Positions 45,247 to 53,685 of a stretch of 64,000 nucleotides of DNA are shown here, in pieces (position 1 is the stretch's first letter; each line of letters begins with the position of its first letter). The stretch lies in assembly GCA_030430565.1 (NCBI GenBank), contig JAUIKS010000004.1:124001-188000 (forward strand), in the 5' to 3' direction. The translations under genes were made by a program, and so were the position numbers. The stretch comes from Polyangia bacterium. GTDB lineage: Bacteria > Myxococcota_A > Polyangia > Nannocystales > Nannocystaceae. Below the pieces are notes generated by a model. It was not told the origin of the DNA. It made no database searches and saw only the letters and a program-made list of their open reading frames with translations.

Positions 45247-46431
45247 CTAGACCTTGTCGAGCGCCTGCTCGAGGTCGGCGATCAGGTCGTCGATGTGCTC
45301 GACGCCGACGCTGACCCGGACGAAGCCGTCGTCGATGCCGAGCTTCTTGCGGTTCTCGGGCGGGACCGAGGCGTGGGTCATGATCGCGGGGTGCTCGATC
45401 AGGCTCTCGACGCCGCCGAGGCTCTCGGCGAGGGTGAACACCTGCACGGCGGAGAGGAAGCGGCTCGCGGCGGAGAGGTCGCCGCGCAGGTAGAAGGAGA
45501 GCATGCCGCCGAAGCCGGAGGTCTGCCGCTTGGCGAGGGCGTGCTGGGGGTGGCTCTCGAGCCCGGGGTAGATGACGCGCTCGACCTTGGCGTGGCCCTC
45601 GAGGAAGCGGGCGACGACGCGGGCGCTCTGGTCGTGCTGGCGCATGCGGAGCGGGAGCGTCTTGAGCCCGCGCAGGGTGTAGTAGCAGTCCTGCGGCCCC
45701 GGGACCGCGCCGCAGGAGTTCTGCAGGAACGCGAGGCGCTCGGCGAGCGCGGCGTCACGCGTGACGACGACGCCGCCGACGACATCGGAGTGGCCGCCGA
45801 TGTACTTGGTCGTGCTGTGGACCACGAGGTCCGCGCCGAGCTCGAGCGGGCGCTGGAACACCGGCGTCATGAAGGTGTTGTCGACGGCGAGCAGGGTGCC
45901 GTTCTTGCGACAGAGCTCGGCGATCGCCTTGATGTCGGAGAGCTTGAGCATCGGGTTCGTCGGCGTCTCGAGCCAGCACAGCTTGGTGTTGGCCTTCAGC
46001 GCGCCCGCGATGTTGGCCGCGTCGGTGGGGTCGACGTAGCTGAACTCGGTGCCGCGGCGGCGCATGACCTTGTCGAACATGCGAAAGGTCCCGCCGTACA
46101 TGTCGTCGCCGGCGACGACGTGGTCGCCCGCGTCGAGCAGCTGGATCACGGTCATGGTCGCGGCGCAGCCGGAGGCGTAGGCGAGGCCGAAGCGGCCGCC
46201 CTCGAGGGCCGCGACCGCGCGCTCGAGCGCGTAGCGGGTCGGGTTGTGCGTGCGGCTGTACTCGAAGCCCGTGTGCTCACCGGGGCTCTTCTGGGCGTAC
46301 GTGGAGGACTGTGAGATCGGCGGCATTACGGCGCCGGTCACGGGGTCCGGTCGCTGTCCGCCGTGGATCGCGAGCGTCTCGATCCGCGCGTTGGAGGGGA
46401 CGTGGTCGTCTTGCTTGATGTACTCGGCCAT
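45247..46431 (-). CDS. Cystathionine gamma-synthase/gamma-lyase family PLP enzyme
   Basis: The product has 394 residues, the normal size of the Cys/Met-metabolism PLP family. Visible hallmarks are FEYSRTHNPTRYALERAVAA, LAYASGCAATMTVIQLL, MYGGTFRMFDKV, LVVHSTTKYIGGHSDVVGG (the Lys binds PLP) and SLGGVESLIEHPAIMTHASV. Synthase (transsulfuration towards methionine) and lyase (towards cysteine) cannot be told apart by eye. ATG 46431 is chosen because the longer frame to 46581 adds non-homologous Pro/Arg-rich residues. An 18-base palindrome lies 17 bases upstream. Confidence 0.9.
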   Translation of the reverse strand: MAEYIKQDDHVPSNARIETLAIHGGQRPDPVTGAVMPPISQSSTYAQKSPGEHTGFEYSRTHNPTRYALERAVAALEGGRFGLAYASGCAATMTVIQLLDAGDHVVAGDDMYGGTFRMFDKVMRRRGTEFSYVDPTDAANIAGALKANTKLCWLETPTNPMLKLSDIKAIAELCRKNGTLLAVDNTFMTPVFQRPLELGADLVVHSTTKYIGGHSDVVGGVVVTRDAALAERLAFLQNSCGAVPGPQDCYYTLRGLKTLPLRMRQHDQSARVVARFLEGHAKVERVIYPGLESHPQHALAKRQTSGFGGMLSFYLRGDLSAASRFLSAVQVFTLAESLGGVESLIEHPAIMTHASVPPENRKKLGIDDGFVRVSVGVEHIDDLIADLEQALDKV

Positions 46432-46447
46432 GGGCTCTCGCTCTCGG

Positions 46448-46465
46448 CCGGCGCAGCTGCGCCGG
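46448..46465. promoter_or_regulatory. 18-bp perfect palindrome before the PLP-enzyme gene
   Basis: The sequence CCGGCGCAGCTGCGCCGG is a perfect palindrome lying 17 bases before the ATG at 46431, just upstream of the ribosome-binding region. It could be an operator or form a strong mRNA hairpin. GC-rich genomes produce such palindromes by chance more often, so this is tentative. Confidence 0.4.
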
Positions 46466-46658
46466 GGGCCCGAGTATTCCCCAGGCGGGCAGGGGCCGCC
46501 ACGGCGCGCGGCAGGATTTGCTCGCGGATCCCCACACGATCCGCGTCGATTCCGTCCGCGCCCCAGCGGGGCGTACGGCATTTACACGCGTGGTTCCCCT
46601 ACGCTGCGCGAGCCGCGAGGCTGCCTCGGCAGGCAGGCGCAGGCGCAGGAGCATCGAG

Positions 46659-47456
46659 ATGGAAGCGACATCGTACGAACACGGAGTGTTTTGCTGGGTC
46701 GACATGGTGGCCCACGACATCGACGCGGCGGCGCGCTGGTACAGCGAGCTGTTCGGCTGGGACGCCCAGCGCGCCCCCGCGAGCGCGAGCGGGATGCCGT
46801 ACATCGTGTTTCTCGCGCGCGGTCAGCGGGTCGCCGGCCTCGGCCAGATGAGCGACGAGATGAAGGCGGCCGGGATCCCGTCGATGTGGAACAGCTACGT
46901 CAACGTCGACGACGCGGCCGGGGCCGTCGCGCGCGCACGTTCGCTCGGCGCGACGGTCACGGTCGAGCCGTTCCCCGTCCCGGGCGTCGCCACGCTCGCG
47001 TACCTGACGGACCCCCAAGGCGCCTCGTTCGCGCTCTGGCAGGCCGACGGCTCGATCGGCGCGGGCTTGGTCAATGAGCCATGTTCGCTCTCGTGGAACG
47101 AGCTGGCGATCAAAGATGTCCGCAAGGCGAAGGACTTCTACGGCGCGCTGTTCGGCTGGCGCTACCGCGAGCTGCCCATGGACGGCTGGGTCTACAACGA
47201 GATCGTCGCCGGGGCGCGGAGCAACGGCGGGCTCATGCCGATCCTCCACGAGCCGCCCGAGGGCACGCCGCCGGCGTGGCTGGCGTACTTCGCGGTCGCG
47301 GACGTCGACAAGGTCGTCGCGGCCGCGCGGGCGTCCGGGGCGACGATCTTCGCCGAGCCCTTCGAGACCCCCGGCGGCCGCCTCTCGGTGATCAAGGACC
47401 CGCAGGGGGCGTTCTTCTGCGTCATCACGCTCCCGTCCGAGAAGCGCGACTACTGA
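46659..47456 (+). CDS. VOC-family protein with two glyoxalase-like domains
   Basis: The product has 265 residues built from two vicinal-oxygen-chelate domains (about residues 8-128 and 135-260). The paired units are visible in FCWVDMVAHDIDAAARWYSE with LTDPQGASFALWQA, and in SWNELAIKDVRKAKDFYGAL with VIKDPQGAFFCVITL. The layout resembles Mycobacterium tuberculosis Rv0577 (CFP32). Such proteins may bind methylglyoxal or other small ligands; the activity is not established here. AGGAG lies 7 bases before the ATG at 46659. It is divergent from the PLP-enzyme gene. Confidence 0.88.
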   Translation: MEATSYEHGVFCWVDMVAHDIDAAARWYSELFGWDAQRAPASASGMPYIVFLARGQRVAGLGQMSDEMKAAGIPSMWNSYVNVDDAAGAVARARSLGATVTVEPFPVPGVATLAYLTDPQGASFALWQADGSIGAGLVNEPCSLSWNELAIKDVRKAKDFYGALFGWRYRELPMDGWVYNEIVAGARSNGGLMPILHEPPEGTPPAWLAYFAVADVDKVVAAARASGATIFAEPFETPGGRLSVIKDPQGAFFCVITLPSEKRDY

Positions 47457-47472
47457 GCCCGCGCGCAGCTCG

Positions 47473-48240
47473 TTACCGGCGGCGCTTGCTCTTCTTCTTC
47501 TTGCGGTTTTTGCCCACGTCGAAGAACACGCCGCCGGTCAGGCCGAGGCGGAAGAACCATCGGGTCTTGTCGAGGTCGAAGTGCAGGAGGTTGGCGTTGA
47601 CGGCGCTGAGGGTCACGGCGAAGGTGATCGCGGTGCGGTCGAGCCGGCTCGTGAACGACAGCTCCGTGTCGAAGGCGTGCTGATTCCAGAGCACCGGCTG
47701 GCCGATCTGCACCGCTTTGCCGGTCGCGTCGACCCGGGCGGGCACCGGCCACGAGTAGCTGTAGCCGAACGCGATCCCGAACAGCTTGTGCTGAAAGCCG
47801 GCCTTGAGCGCGGGCTTGATCACCGCCGGCATCGCGTTGCGCGAGTTGGCCACGTTCGCGCCGGCGGCGATCGACGGGCGGAACATCAGGTACTTTAGAA
47901 ATTGCAGCTGATAGCCGAAGTCGAGCATCAGCGGGGCGTATTGGAAGCGCGTGCACATGGCGTTTCCGTCGCAGGCCTTGCTGAGGCGCGTGTAATCGGC
48001 GTGGAGCACGAGGCGCAGGCGGTGGCGCGTCGGCAGCTCGCGCGCGCGCGGATCGTCGATCCCGGCGTCGCTGAGCTGCTGCTTGCTCACGCGGGCGCGC
48101 TTGGCCTCCGCAGTGCGCGGCGCGCCGAGCAGCAGCGCGCCGCCGGCGAGGGCTGCGGTCACGCCGAGCCGCGTGGCTCGCGTCGCTGCGCGACGGGCAC
48201 GACGGCTCCGCGCGCGTGTTCCATGTCGGCCGTCCTGCAC
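47473..48240 (-). CDS. Exported probable outer-membrane protein
   Basis: The product has 255 residues. A twin-Arg-like basic N-terminus and hydrophobic segment (LGVTAALAGGALLLGAPRT AEA) form the signal peptide. The mature part has barrel-like strands (FGIAFGYSYSWPVPA, HAFDTELSFTSRLDRTAITF, FRLGLTGGVFFDV) and two Cys (SKACDGNAMC). The last ten residues are almost all Lys/Arg (NRKKKKSKRRR), unusual for a barrel end. GTG start at 48240, without a strong ribosome-binding site. No family recognised. Confidence 0.68.
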   Translation of the reverse strand: MQDGRHGTRARSRRARRAATRATRLGVTAALAGGALLLGAPRTAEAKRARVSKQQLSDAGIDDPRARELPTRHRLRLVLHADYTRLSKACDGNAMCTRFQYAPLMLDFGYQLQFLKYLMFRPSIAAGANVANSRNAMPAVIKPALKAGFQHKLFGIAFGYSYSWPVPARVDATGKAVQIGQPVLWNQHAFDTELSFTSRLDRTAITFAVTLSAVNANLLHFDLDKTRWFFRLGLTGGVFFDVGKNRKKKKSKRRR

Positions 48241-48317
48241 CGGCAGCGGCAGTGTACCCTGTTCTCTGGCGTAGCCCGAAAATCGTCGATCGCAGTGACT
48301 TGGTCGTGGATACGACT

Positions 48318-48468
48318 CCGGGCGCTCGCGTCGCGTCGAAGCTCAAGGGTCGTCGCGCGAGCCAGGGAGGGGCCGCCTGAAGCAAGCGCGGAGGCGCTCG
48401 TCCGCTTTATCCGTCCAGACGCTCGCCGCCCGGTAGGCGGAGGGTCCCCTGGCGTTAAGCAGCGACCC
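48318..48468 (-). repeat. Distant inverted copy of the 14-kb intergenic repeat
   Basis: Read on the minus strand this stretch contains GGGTCGCTGCTTAACGC (end of module A, 48468-48452), CCGGGCGGCGAGCGTCTGG (module B) and GACCCTTGAGCTTCGACG (module C), in the same order and similar spacing as at 14.2-14.7 kb. It is more diverged between the conserved blocks, and the B/C pairing arms are partly lost. It starts 13 bases after the mqnP stop and runs in mqnP's direction, as copy 1 does relative to ctaA. Confidence 0.8.
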
Positions 48469-48480
48469 TATGTCCGTCCG

Positions 48481-49446
48481 CTAGAGCAGGCGGTCGATGA
48501 GCACGCAGGCCAGGTAGGCCATGCTGACGTAGCCGTTGAGATCGAAGAAGGCCTTGTTGACGCGGCTGAGGTCGCCGGGTCGCACGATCCAGTGCTCGTA
48601 CACGAGGATGACGCCGATGAGGCCGATCCCGAGGGCGTGCCAGAGCCCGAGGCCGGCGTGGAGGTGTAGGGCCACGAGCGCGCCGACCGTGACGACGTGG
48701 AGCAGGGCGCTGAGGATGAGCGCGCCGCGGGTGCCGAAGCGCACCGGGATCGAGTGCAGCCCGCGGTCGCGGTCGAAGCCCTCGTCCTGAAGGCTGTAGA
48801 TGACGTCGAAGCCGGCGACCCAGCTGGCGACGGCGAGCATCAAGAGCGATGGGGTCGGCCAGCCGGCGAAGCTGCCCGTGACCGCGATCCAGGCGCCGCC
48901 CGGCGCGAGCGCGAGCGCGAAGCCGAGCACGATGTGCGCGCTCCAGCTGAAGCGCTTGAACAGGCTGTAGCCGAGCACCAGCGCGAGGCAGGGCAGCGCG
49001 AGCAGCCGCGGCAGCGGGCCGAGGGCCCAGGCGGCGCCGAGGAAGCCGAGCGCCGCGAGCCCGGTGAGCAGGCTGGCGGCGCGGACGCTGAGCACGCCCC
49101 GCGGGAGCTCGCGGCCGGCGGTGCGGGGGTTTTGGGCGTCGACCTCGCGATCGACGATGCGGTTGAAGCCCATCGCGGCGGTGCGCGCGGTCGTGAACGC
49201 GAGCAGGATCCACAGCGTCCGGACCCACGTGAGGCCCTCGAGGCCCGCAGTACGGGCTGACTCATGGGCCAGGACCGCGGCGGCGAGCGCGAACGGCAAG
49301 CCGAAGATCGTGTGGCTGAGCTTGACCAGGCTCGAGAAGCTGCGCACGGCGCCCCAGGGGCCGCGGGCGGGCGGGCTCGGGGTCGGCGGGGGAGCGCCGG
49401 GAGAGGAGGAATTCGGCCGGGCGTCGGTCATCCTGTCGCTCGTCAC
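48481..49446 (-). CDS. mqnP: UbiA-family prenyltransferase of menaquinone synthesis
   Basis: The product has 321 residues with about eight membrane helices after a disordered Pro-rich N-terminus. The prenyltransferase Asp motifs are NRIVDREVDAQNPRTAGRE and YSLQDEGFDRDRGLHSIPV. The opening SLVKLSHTIFGLPFALAAAV matches the UbiA subgroup linked to the futalosine pathway (MqnP), which prenylates 1,4-dihydroxy-6-naphthoate, rather than true UbiA. The presence of mqnA and mqnE in this window supports that reading. It lies 58 bases downstream of the TPR-kinase gene on the same strand. Confidence 0.85.
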   Translation of the reverse strand: MTSDRMTDARPNSSSPGAPPPTPSPPARGPWGAVRSFSSLVKLSHTIFGLPFALAAAVLAHESARTAGLEGLTWVRTLWILLAFTTARTAAMGFNRIVDREVDAQNPRTAGRELPRGVLSVRAASLLTGLAALGFLGAAWALGPLPRLLALPCLALVLGYSLFKRFSWSAHIVLGFALALAPGGAWIAVTGSFAGWPTPSLLMLAVASWVAGFDVIYSLQDEGFDRDRGLHSIPVRFGTRGALILSALLHVVTVGALVALHLHAGLGLWHALGIGLIGVILVYEHWIVRPGDLSRVNKAFFDLNGYVSMAYLACVLIDRLL

Positions 49447-49504
49447 GCTAGCCGAAGTTCACGCGCGGCGCACGAGCTGCGACACAGCGACTCGGCGCGC
49501 GCCG

Positions 49505-51973
49505 CTACTTGCCGGTCTTCAGCTGGACCTTCTTGAGCCGCGACGCGGCGTCTCGATGACCCAGATCGCGGGCTTGCTCGTAGTGCCGGCGCGCCTTGGA
49601 GTACTTCAAGACCTTGTAGTAGGCGTCGCCCGCCTTGATGTGATAGCCGCCGTTGCGCGGCGCGGTCTTGATCGCGCGCTCGGCGAACTCGATCGCCTTC
49701 GAGTGCTTGCGCTCCTCGAAGTACAGGTCGCTGAGCCCGATCAGCGCCTTCGAGTTGCGGTTGTCGAGGTCGAGCGCGCGGCTGAACAGCTGCTCGGCTT
49801 TTCGGTACTGACGCTTGCGCAGCGCGGCGGCGCCTTCGCTGGCGAGCTCCTTGGACTTGCCGCGGTCACGCTTGGGCGGGGAGTGCGTCGGCTGCTTGCC
49901 GTTCTTCGTCGGCTCGGCGCCGGTGGAGTCATCGGCGCTCGTGTCGTCCGCGTGGGTCTCGGCGCCGTCGGAGTCGCTCACCGGCGCCGGCGGGTCGCGC
50001 TTCACCGCCGGGGGATCCCGGCGCCGGCGCTTCTTGCTCTTTCCGGCGAGGCCCAGCAGGCGATCGGAGTTGCGGGCCGAGAGCAGGCCCTCGTCGTCGA
50101 GCTTGGCGAGCTCGTCGGCGCGCTTTTCGTCGTCGTCCTCCGCGAGCGCCGTGTAGAGCCGCGCTTTCTTGACCTCCGCCCGCGAGAAGCCGCTCGTCTT
50201 GGCTTTCTCGCCGAACTCCTTCAGCTCGCCGATCGAGTAGCCGCTGCGCTGGCGCGCGGTCGAGTTCTCGGGGTCGAAGAGGTAGGCCTGCGCGTAGTAG
50301 TCGCGCGCGTAGGCCTTGCCGTTCTCGTCCTCCCAGTACTTGTCGCCGAGGCCGAGCAGCGTGGTCGCGAATTCGCCGCGCAGGATGTCCGCGCGCGCGC
50401 TCGCGAGCGCGGCCGACTCGTCGTCGACGTCCTCCAGCGCGAGCACCTGGATCAGCGCGGTCGCGTTCTTGTCGCGCTCGGGCGGGAACACCCAGTTGGC
50501 CTTCGCGCCGTACTCGCGCGCCTTGTTCGTCAGCGTCGCGACGGCGTCCTCCTGCGCGGCGGTCGGCTCGGCGCTCTGCCGCAGCAGCAGGATCGAGACG
50601 ACCAGCGCGATCGCCATGCTCACCCCCGCGATCGCCGGCCAGACCCAGCGACGACGCTGCTCCGGGGCGTGCTGCGGCATCTGCTTGCGCAGCCGCTCGA
50701 GGCGCTCGTCGTCGACCTTCGGGAGCGGCAGGTCGTCCCAGGGCGTCAGCAGCCCGGCCTCGATCTGCGCCTCGCACAGCGCCGCCTCGAGGTCGTGCAT
50801 GTCGGCGTAGCGATCCCGCGGCGACTTCGCCATGCAGCGCAGCACCACCGCCTCGAGCGCGGGGTGGACCTCGGGGCGCCGCGCGACGATCGACTCCGGC
50901 TCGGACATGCACTGCGCGGCGATGATCTCGTCGACGGTGTCGCCCGCGAAGGGAGGTGTCCCAACGAGCAGCTCGTACGCGACGCAGCCGACCGCGTACA
51001 TGTCGAGGCGGCCGTCGAAGGCCTCGCCGTTGATCTGCTCGGGCGGCATGTACAGCGGCGTGCCGGCGCCGGTGTCGTCGCCCTCGTGCATCATGACCGT
51101 GGCGATGCCGAAGTCGACGAGCTTCGCCATGTCGGCGCGCCCGTCGTCGCCCTGCACCAGCAGCACGTTGTCGGGCTTGACGTCGCGGTGCACCACGTCG
51201 ACCTCGTGCGCGGCCGCGAGGCCCTTGCAGATCTGGCGCAGGATCCCGACCGCGCGCGCCGGCTCGAGCGGCCCTTTCTCCAGCTCGACGTCGAGGCTCG
51301 AGCCCGTGAGCAGCTCCATCGCGAACAGCAGACGGCCGTCGGGGAGCTCGCCGAAGTCGAAGATCTCGACGATGTGCAGCGAGCCGATCTTGCTCGCCGC
51401 GCGCGCCTCGGCGCGGAAGCGTTCTTTGAGCTCGGGGTCCTGGCTCGCCTCGGGGCGGAGGATCTTGAGCGCGACGCGGCGCTCGATGTCCTCGTGCTCC
51501 GCCTCGTAGACCACGCCCATGCCGCCCTCGCCGAGCCAGCGCACCAGTCGATAGCGCGTGCCGGGGACCTTCTTGCCGGGCATCAGCCGGACCTGACGCG
51601 GCTGGCTCGAGCGCAGCGACGAGCCGCTGATGCTGCGGCGGCGGGTCGTGTGACGCGTCGGCGGGGCCGAGAGCACGTCGGCGGTGTGGCGGGTCTCGGG
51701 CGCCGAGAGGACGTCGGTGCTCGGCGCGGGTCCGCGGCGGGGCGGGGCGGCGAGGACGTCGGCGGTGCTCGGCGCGGGCCCGCGGCGGAGCGGGGCGGCG
51801 AGGACGTCGGCGGTGCTCGGCGCGGGCCCGCGTCGCGGCGGGGCCGAGAGCACGCGCGCGGTCATCGAGTCAGCGGCGTCGTCGTTGGACGCGGTCCCCC
51901 CCTCCGCGTCATCACGCGAGTATCGCTGTTGATCGGGGGATCGCTGCATCGCCGCGTCGCGTCTCGACTCCAC
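49505..51973 (-). CDS. Transmembrane Ser/Thr protein kinase with periplasmic TPRs
   Basis: The product has 822 residues. The first 130 are disordered and repetitive. The kinase domain (about residues 138-400) has LGEGGMGVVYEA, VALKILRPEA, VVHRDVKPDNVLL, KLVDFGIATV and TPLYMPPEQI, all catalytic residues intact. One membrane helix (VWPAIAGVSMAIALVVSILL, near residue 441) leads to an extracytoplasmic part with TPR units (LRKRQYRKAEQLFSRALDLD, KVLKYSKARRHYEQARDLGH) and a basic linker. This PASTA-less, TPR-bearing Hanks-type layout is common in myxobacteria. Its signal and targets are unknown. An ATG at 51949 is an alternative start. Confidence 0.92.
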   Translation of the reverse strand: MESRRDAAMQRSPDQQRYSRDDAEGGTASNDDAADSMTARVLSAPPRRGPAPSTADVLAAPLRRGPAPSTADVLAAPPRRGPAPSTDVLSAPETRHTADVLSAPPTRHTTRRRSISGSSLRSSQPRQVRLMPGKKVPGTRYRLVRWLGEGGMGVVYEAEHEDIERRVALKILRPEASQDPELKERFRAEARAASKIGSLHIVEIFDFGELPDGRLLFAMELLTGSSLDVELEKGPLEPARAVGILRQICKGLAAAHEVDVVHRDVKPDNVLLVQGDDGRADMAKLVDFGIATVMMHEGDDTGAGTPLYMPPEQINGEAFDGRLDMYAVGCVAYELLVGTPPFAGDTVDEIIAAQCMSEPESIVARRPEVHPALEAVVLRCMAKSPRDRYADMHDLEAALCEAQIEAGLLTPWDDLPLPKVDDERLERLRKQMPQHAPEQRRRWVWPAIAGVSMAIALVVSILLLRQSAEPTAAQEDAVATLTNKAREYGAKANWVFPPERDKNATALIQVLALEDVDDESAALASARADILRGEFATTLLGLGDKYWEDENGKAYARDYYAQAYLFDPENSTARQRSGYSIGELKEFGEKAKTSGFSRAEVKKARLYTALAEDDDEKRADELAKLDDEGLLSARNSDRLLGLAGKSKKRRRRDPPAVKRDPPAPVSDSDGAETHADDTSADDSTGAEPTKNGKQPTHSPPKRDRGKSKELASEGAAALRKRQYRKAEQLFSRALDLDNRNSKALIGLSDLYFEERKHSKAIEFAERAIKTAPRNGGYHIKAGDAYYKVLKYSKARRHYEQARDLGHRDAASRLKKVQLKTGK
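51655..51853 (-). repeat. 48-nt coding tandem repeat in the kinase N-terminus
   Basis: Three near-identical units of about 48 bases encode VL(S/A)APPRRGPAPSTAD. Two shorter derived units, VLSAPETRHTAD and VLSAPPTRHTTR, follow. Their nucleotide identity is high, suggesting recent duplication. Confidence 0.85.
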
Positions 51974-52218
51974 TGGACTGCGGTCACCCGGACCGCGGGC
52001 ACCTATTGTGGATCACACTGCGGGCTCGCGCGACGCGAGCCGCGGGCGCGCGCGCGGCGACGTCATCGCGCGCGCGCGCGTAGCTTTGCGTCTTTTGGGA
52101 CAGGTCACGCGCACTCCCTGCGCCGCGCGGCTTCGCGCCCGCGCGCGCGGTGAGCGATGGCGAGCCGCGTGCCGTGCACGTGCGCGCGGGCACGTACTCC
52201 TCGGTGACGTCGACCGCG

Positions 52219-53400
52219 ATGCGGGCTAGCCTCGCCCTTGTGCGTCCCTCGAACCGGCTCGCGCTCGTCGTCGCGTTGTCGCTCGTGACGTCATCGCTGA
52301 CCGCCCCGGCGGCGGCTGTCGCGGCGCCGGGGGGCGGCGACGCGGCGGCCGATGAGTCGAAGGGCGCGCCCAAGCGGATCGCGGTGCTCCCGATCTCCGC
52401 CGACGAGGAGATCGACGCGGCCGCGCGCGACGAGCTGCTCGCGCGGCTTCGCGTGGGGCTCGGCCGCGGCGAGGTCGAGCTGCTCGATGACGACGTGGTC
52501 GCGGCTGCGGCGAGCGGCTGCGCCGAGGGCTGCAGCGCCGAGCAGCTCGCGTCGCTGCGAGAGCAGCACGGCGCGACTCACTACCTGCGCACGCGCGTCG
52601 ACAAGCAGAGCCGCGACTACACGGTCGAGCTCGAGATCGTCGAGCTCGAGAGCGGGCGGATCGCGATCGAGTCAAACCAGACCTGCGAGATCTGCGGGCT
52701 GCAGGAGGTCGGCGAGCAGCTCGAGGCCCAGGGCGCCGCGGCGCAGGCCCGGCTGGCCGCGCTCGACGACGTCGTGCTCGTCTCGAGCGTGCTTATCGAG
52801 AGCGATCCGAGCGGCGCGCTGGTGTTTATCGACGGCGCGCTCGTCGGCAACACCCCCTATGAGGATGAGCTGACCCAAGGGACACACTCAGCGCGCGTCA
52901 GCCTCAACGGCTACATCGGGGACGAGCGGGAGTTTGAGCTCGCCGACGGCGACCGCGAGGAGCTGCGCTTCACGCTCAAGCAGGCGCTCGCGAGCCCGCG
53001 GCTGCGCACGATCGGCGGGGCGCTGCTCGGCACCGGCCTGGCCCTGTTCGCCGGCGGCGCGGTGATGATCGGCTTCGACGGCGAGGACTTCAGGCCGCGC
53101 TGCAGCGGCGAGGATGTCGACGCGGACGGCGACTGTCGCTTCGTGCTCGACACCAAGTGGGGCGGCGCCGGGCTGCTCGCCGGCGGCGCGATCATGGCGA
53201 CGGTCGGCGCGATGTTCTTGATCCGTTACCGCGGGAACAAGAGGTCAGACAAGAGGTCGGACAAGAGGTCAGACAAGAGGTCGGACAAGAGGTCGGACAA
53301 GAGGTCAGACAAGGGGCCCGAGCGCGCCGCGTGGCACGGCGTGACAGACCTAGGCCTTGGGTTCAGGCCCGGCGGCGTGATGCTTCGCGGGCGCTTTTAG
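52219..53400 (+). CDS. PEGA-domain exported protein with C-terminal KRSD repeats
   Basis: The product has 393 residues with a signal peptide (LALVVALSLVTSSLTAPAAA). Residues about 45-190 resemble the TolB-N-like domain often paired with PEGA (RIAVLPISADEEIDAAARDE) and carry Cys pairs (SGCAEGC, TCEIC). A PEGA domain follows (IESDPSGALVFIDGALVGNT PYEDELTQGTH), then two hydrophobic helices (IGGALLGTGLALFAGGAVMI and LLAGGAIMATVGAMFLI) and a run of six Lys-Arg-Ser-Asp units. PEGA domains mediate surface or envelope protein contacts. ATG 52219 gives a normal signal peptide. Confidence 0.82.
   Translation: MRASLALVRPSNRLALVVALSLVTSSLTAPAAAVAAPGGGDAAADESKGAPKRIAVLPISADEEIDAAARDELLARLRVGLGRGEVELLDDDVVAAAASGCAEGCSAEQLASLREQHGATHYLRTRVDKQSRDYTVELEIVELESGRIAIESNQTCEICGLQEVGEQLEAQGAAAQARLAALDDVVLVSSVLIESDPSGALVFIDGALVGNTPYEDELTQGTHSARVSLNGYIGDEREFELADGDREELRFTLKQALASPRLRTIGGALLGTGLALFAGGAVMIGFDGEDFRPRCSGEDVDADGDCRFVLDTKWGGAGLLAGGAIMATVGAMFLIRYRGNKRSDKRSDKRSDKRSDKRSDKRSDKGPERAAWHGVTDLGLGFRPGGVMLRGRF
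53239..53310 (+). repeat. 12-nt tandem repeat at the end of the PEGA gene
   Basis: Six exact-length units of AAGAGGTC(A/G)GAC encode (KRSD)6 directly after the second hydrophobic helix. The A/G variation alternates irregularly. Copy-number change would keep the frame. Confidence 0.93.
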
Positions 53401-53473
53401 GTAGGCGAGCACCCGTGTTTTGCGGGCGTCGGCCGTGGGCCGAGCGGGCGCCCCCGGCTCATCGCGTTGTTTG

Positions 53474-53650
53474 TTACTGGGCCTCGGTCGCGCAGCGCTC
53501 GCGGTCGATGGGGCTGCACTCACAGTCGCCGCCGCCGCCGATGCCGCCGCATGAACCCTTCAGCGGCTTGTTGGAGAACACGACGCCGACCGCCATCCCG
53601 AGCATGATGGCGCCGAGCAGACCGATCGACAGGAAGATGGTAGTACCCAC
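53474..53650 (-). CDS. nqrM: Na+-NQR maturation protein NqrM
   Basis: A 58-residue product easily missed because of its size and GTG start at 53650. AGGAGAGAG lies about 10 bases upstream of the start. It has one membrane helix (FLSIGLLGAIMLGMAVGVVF) followed by the conserved SNKPLKGSCGGIGG and two more clustered Cys (DCECSP), the hallmark of NqrM (DUF539), which is needed for correct assembly of the NQR complex, probably iron delivery to the NqrD/NqrE cluster. It lies 35 bases after apbE on the same strand, the usual place for nqrM at the end of nqr operons. Confidence 0.93.
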   Translation of the reverse strand: MGTTIFLSIGLLGAIMLGMAVGVVFSNKPLKGSCGGIGGGGDCECSPIDRERCATEAQ

Positions 53651-53685
53651 GGCTGAGCTCTCTCCTAGCTGCTAGTTACCGTGCG

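Noticed and set aside
46432..46658. SAM riboswitch before the PLP-enzyme gene
   Set aside because: I could not find any conserved SAM-riboswitch core; only a simple palindrome is present.
53429..53443. TCGGCC-GTG-GGCCGA hairpin between the PEGA gene and nqrM as a bidirectional terminator
   Set aside because: The stem is good but short and has no T-tract on either side, so termination cannot be supported.
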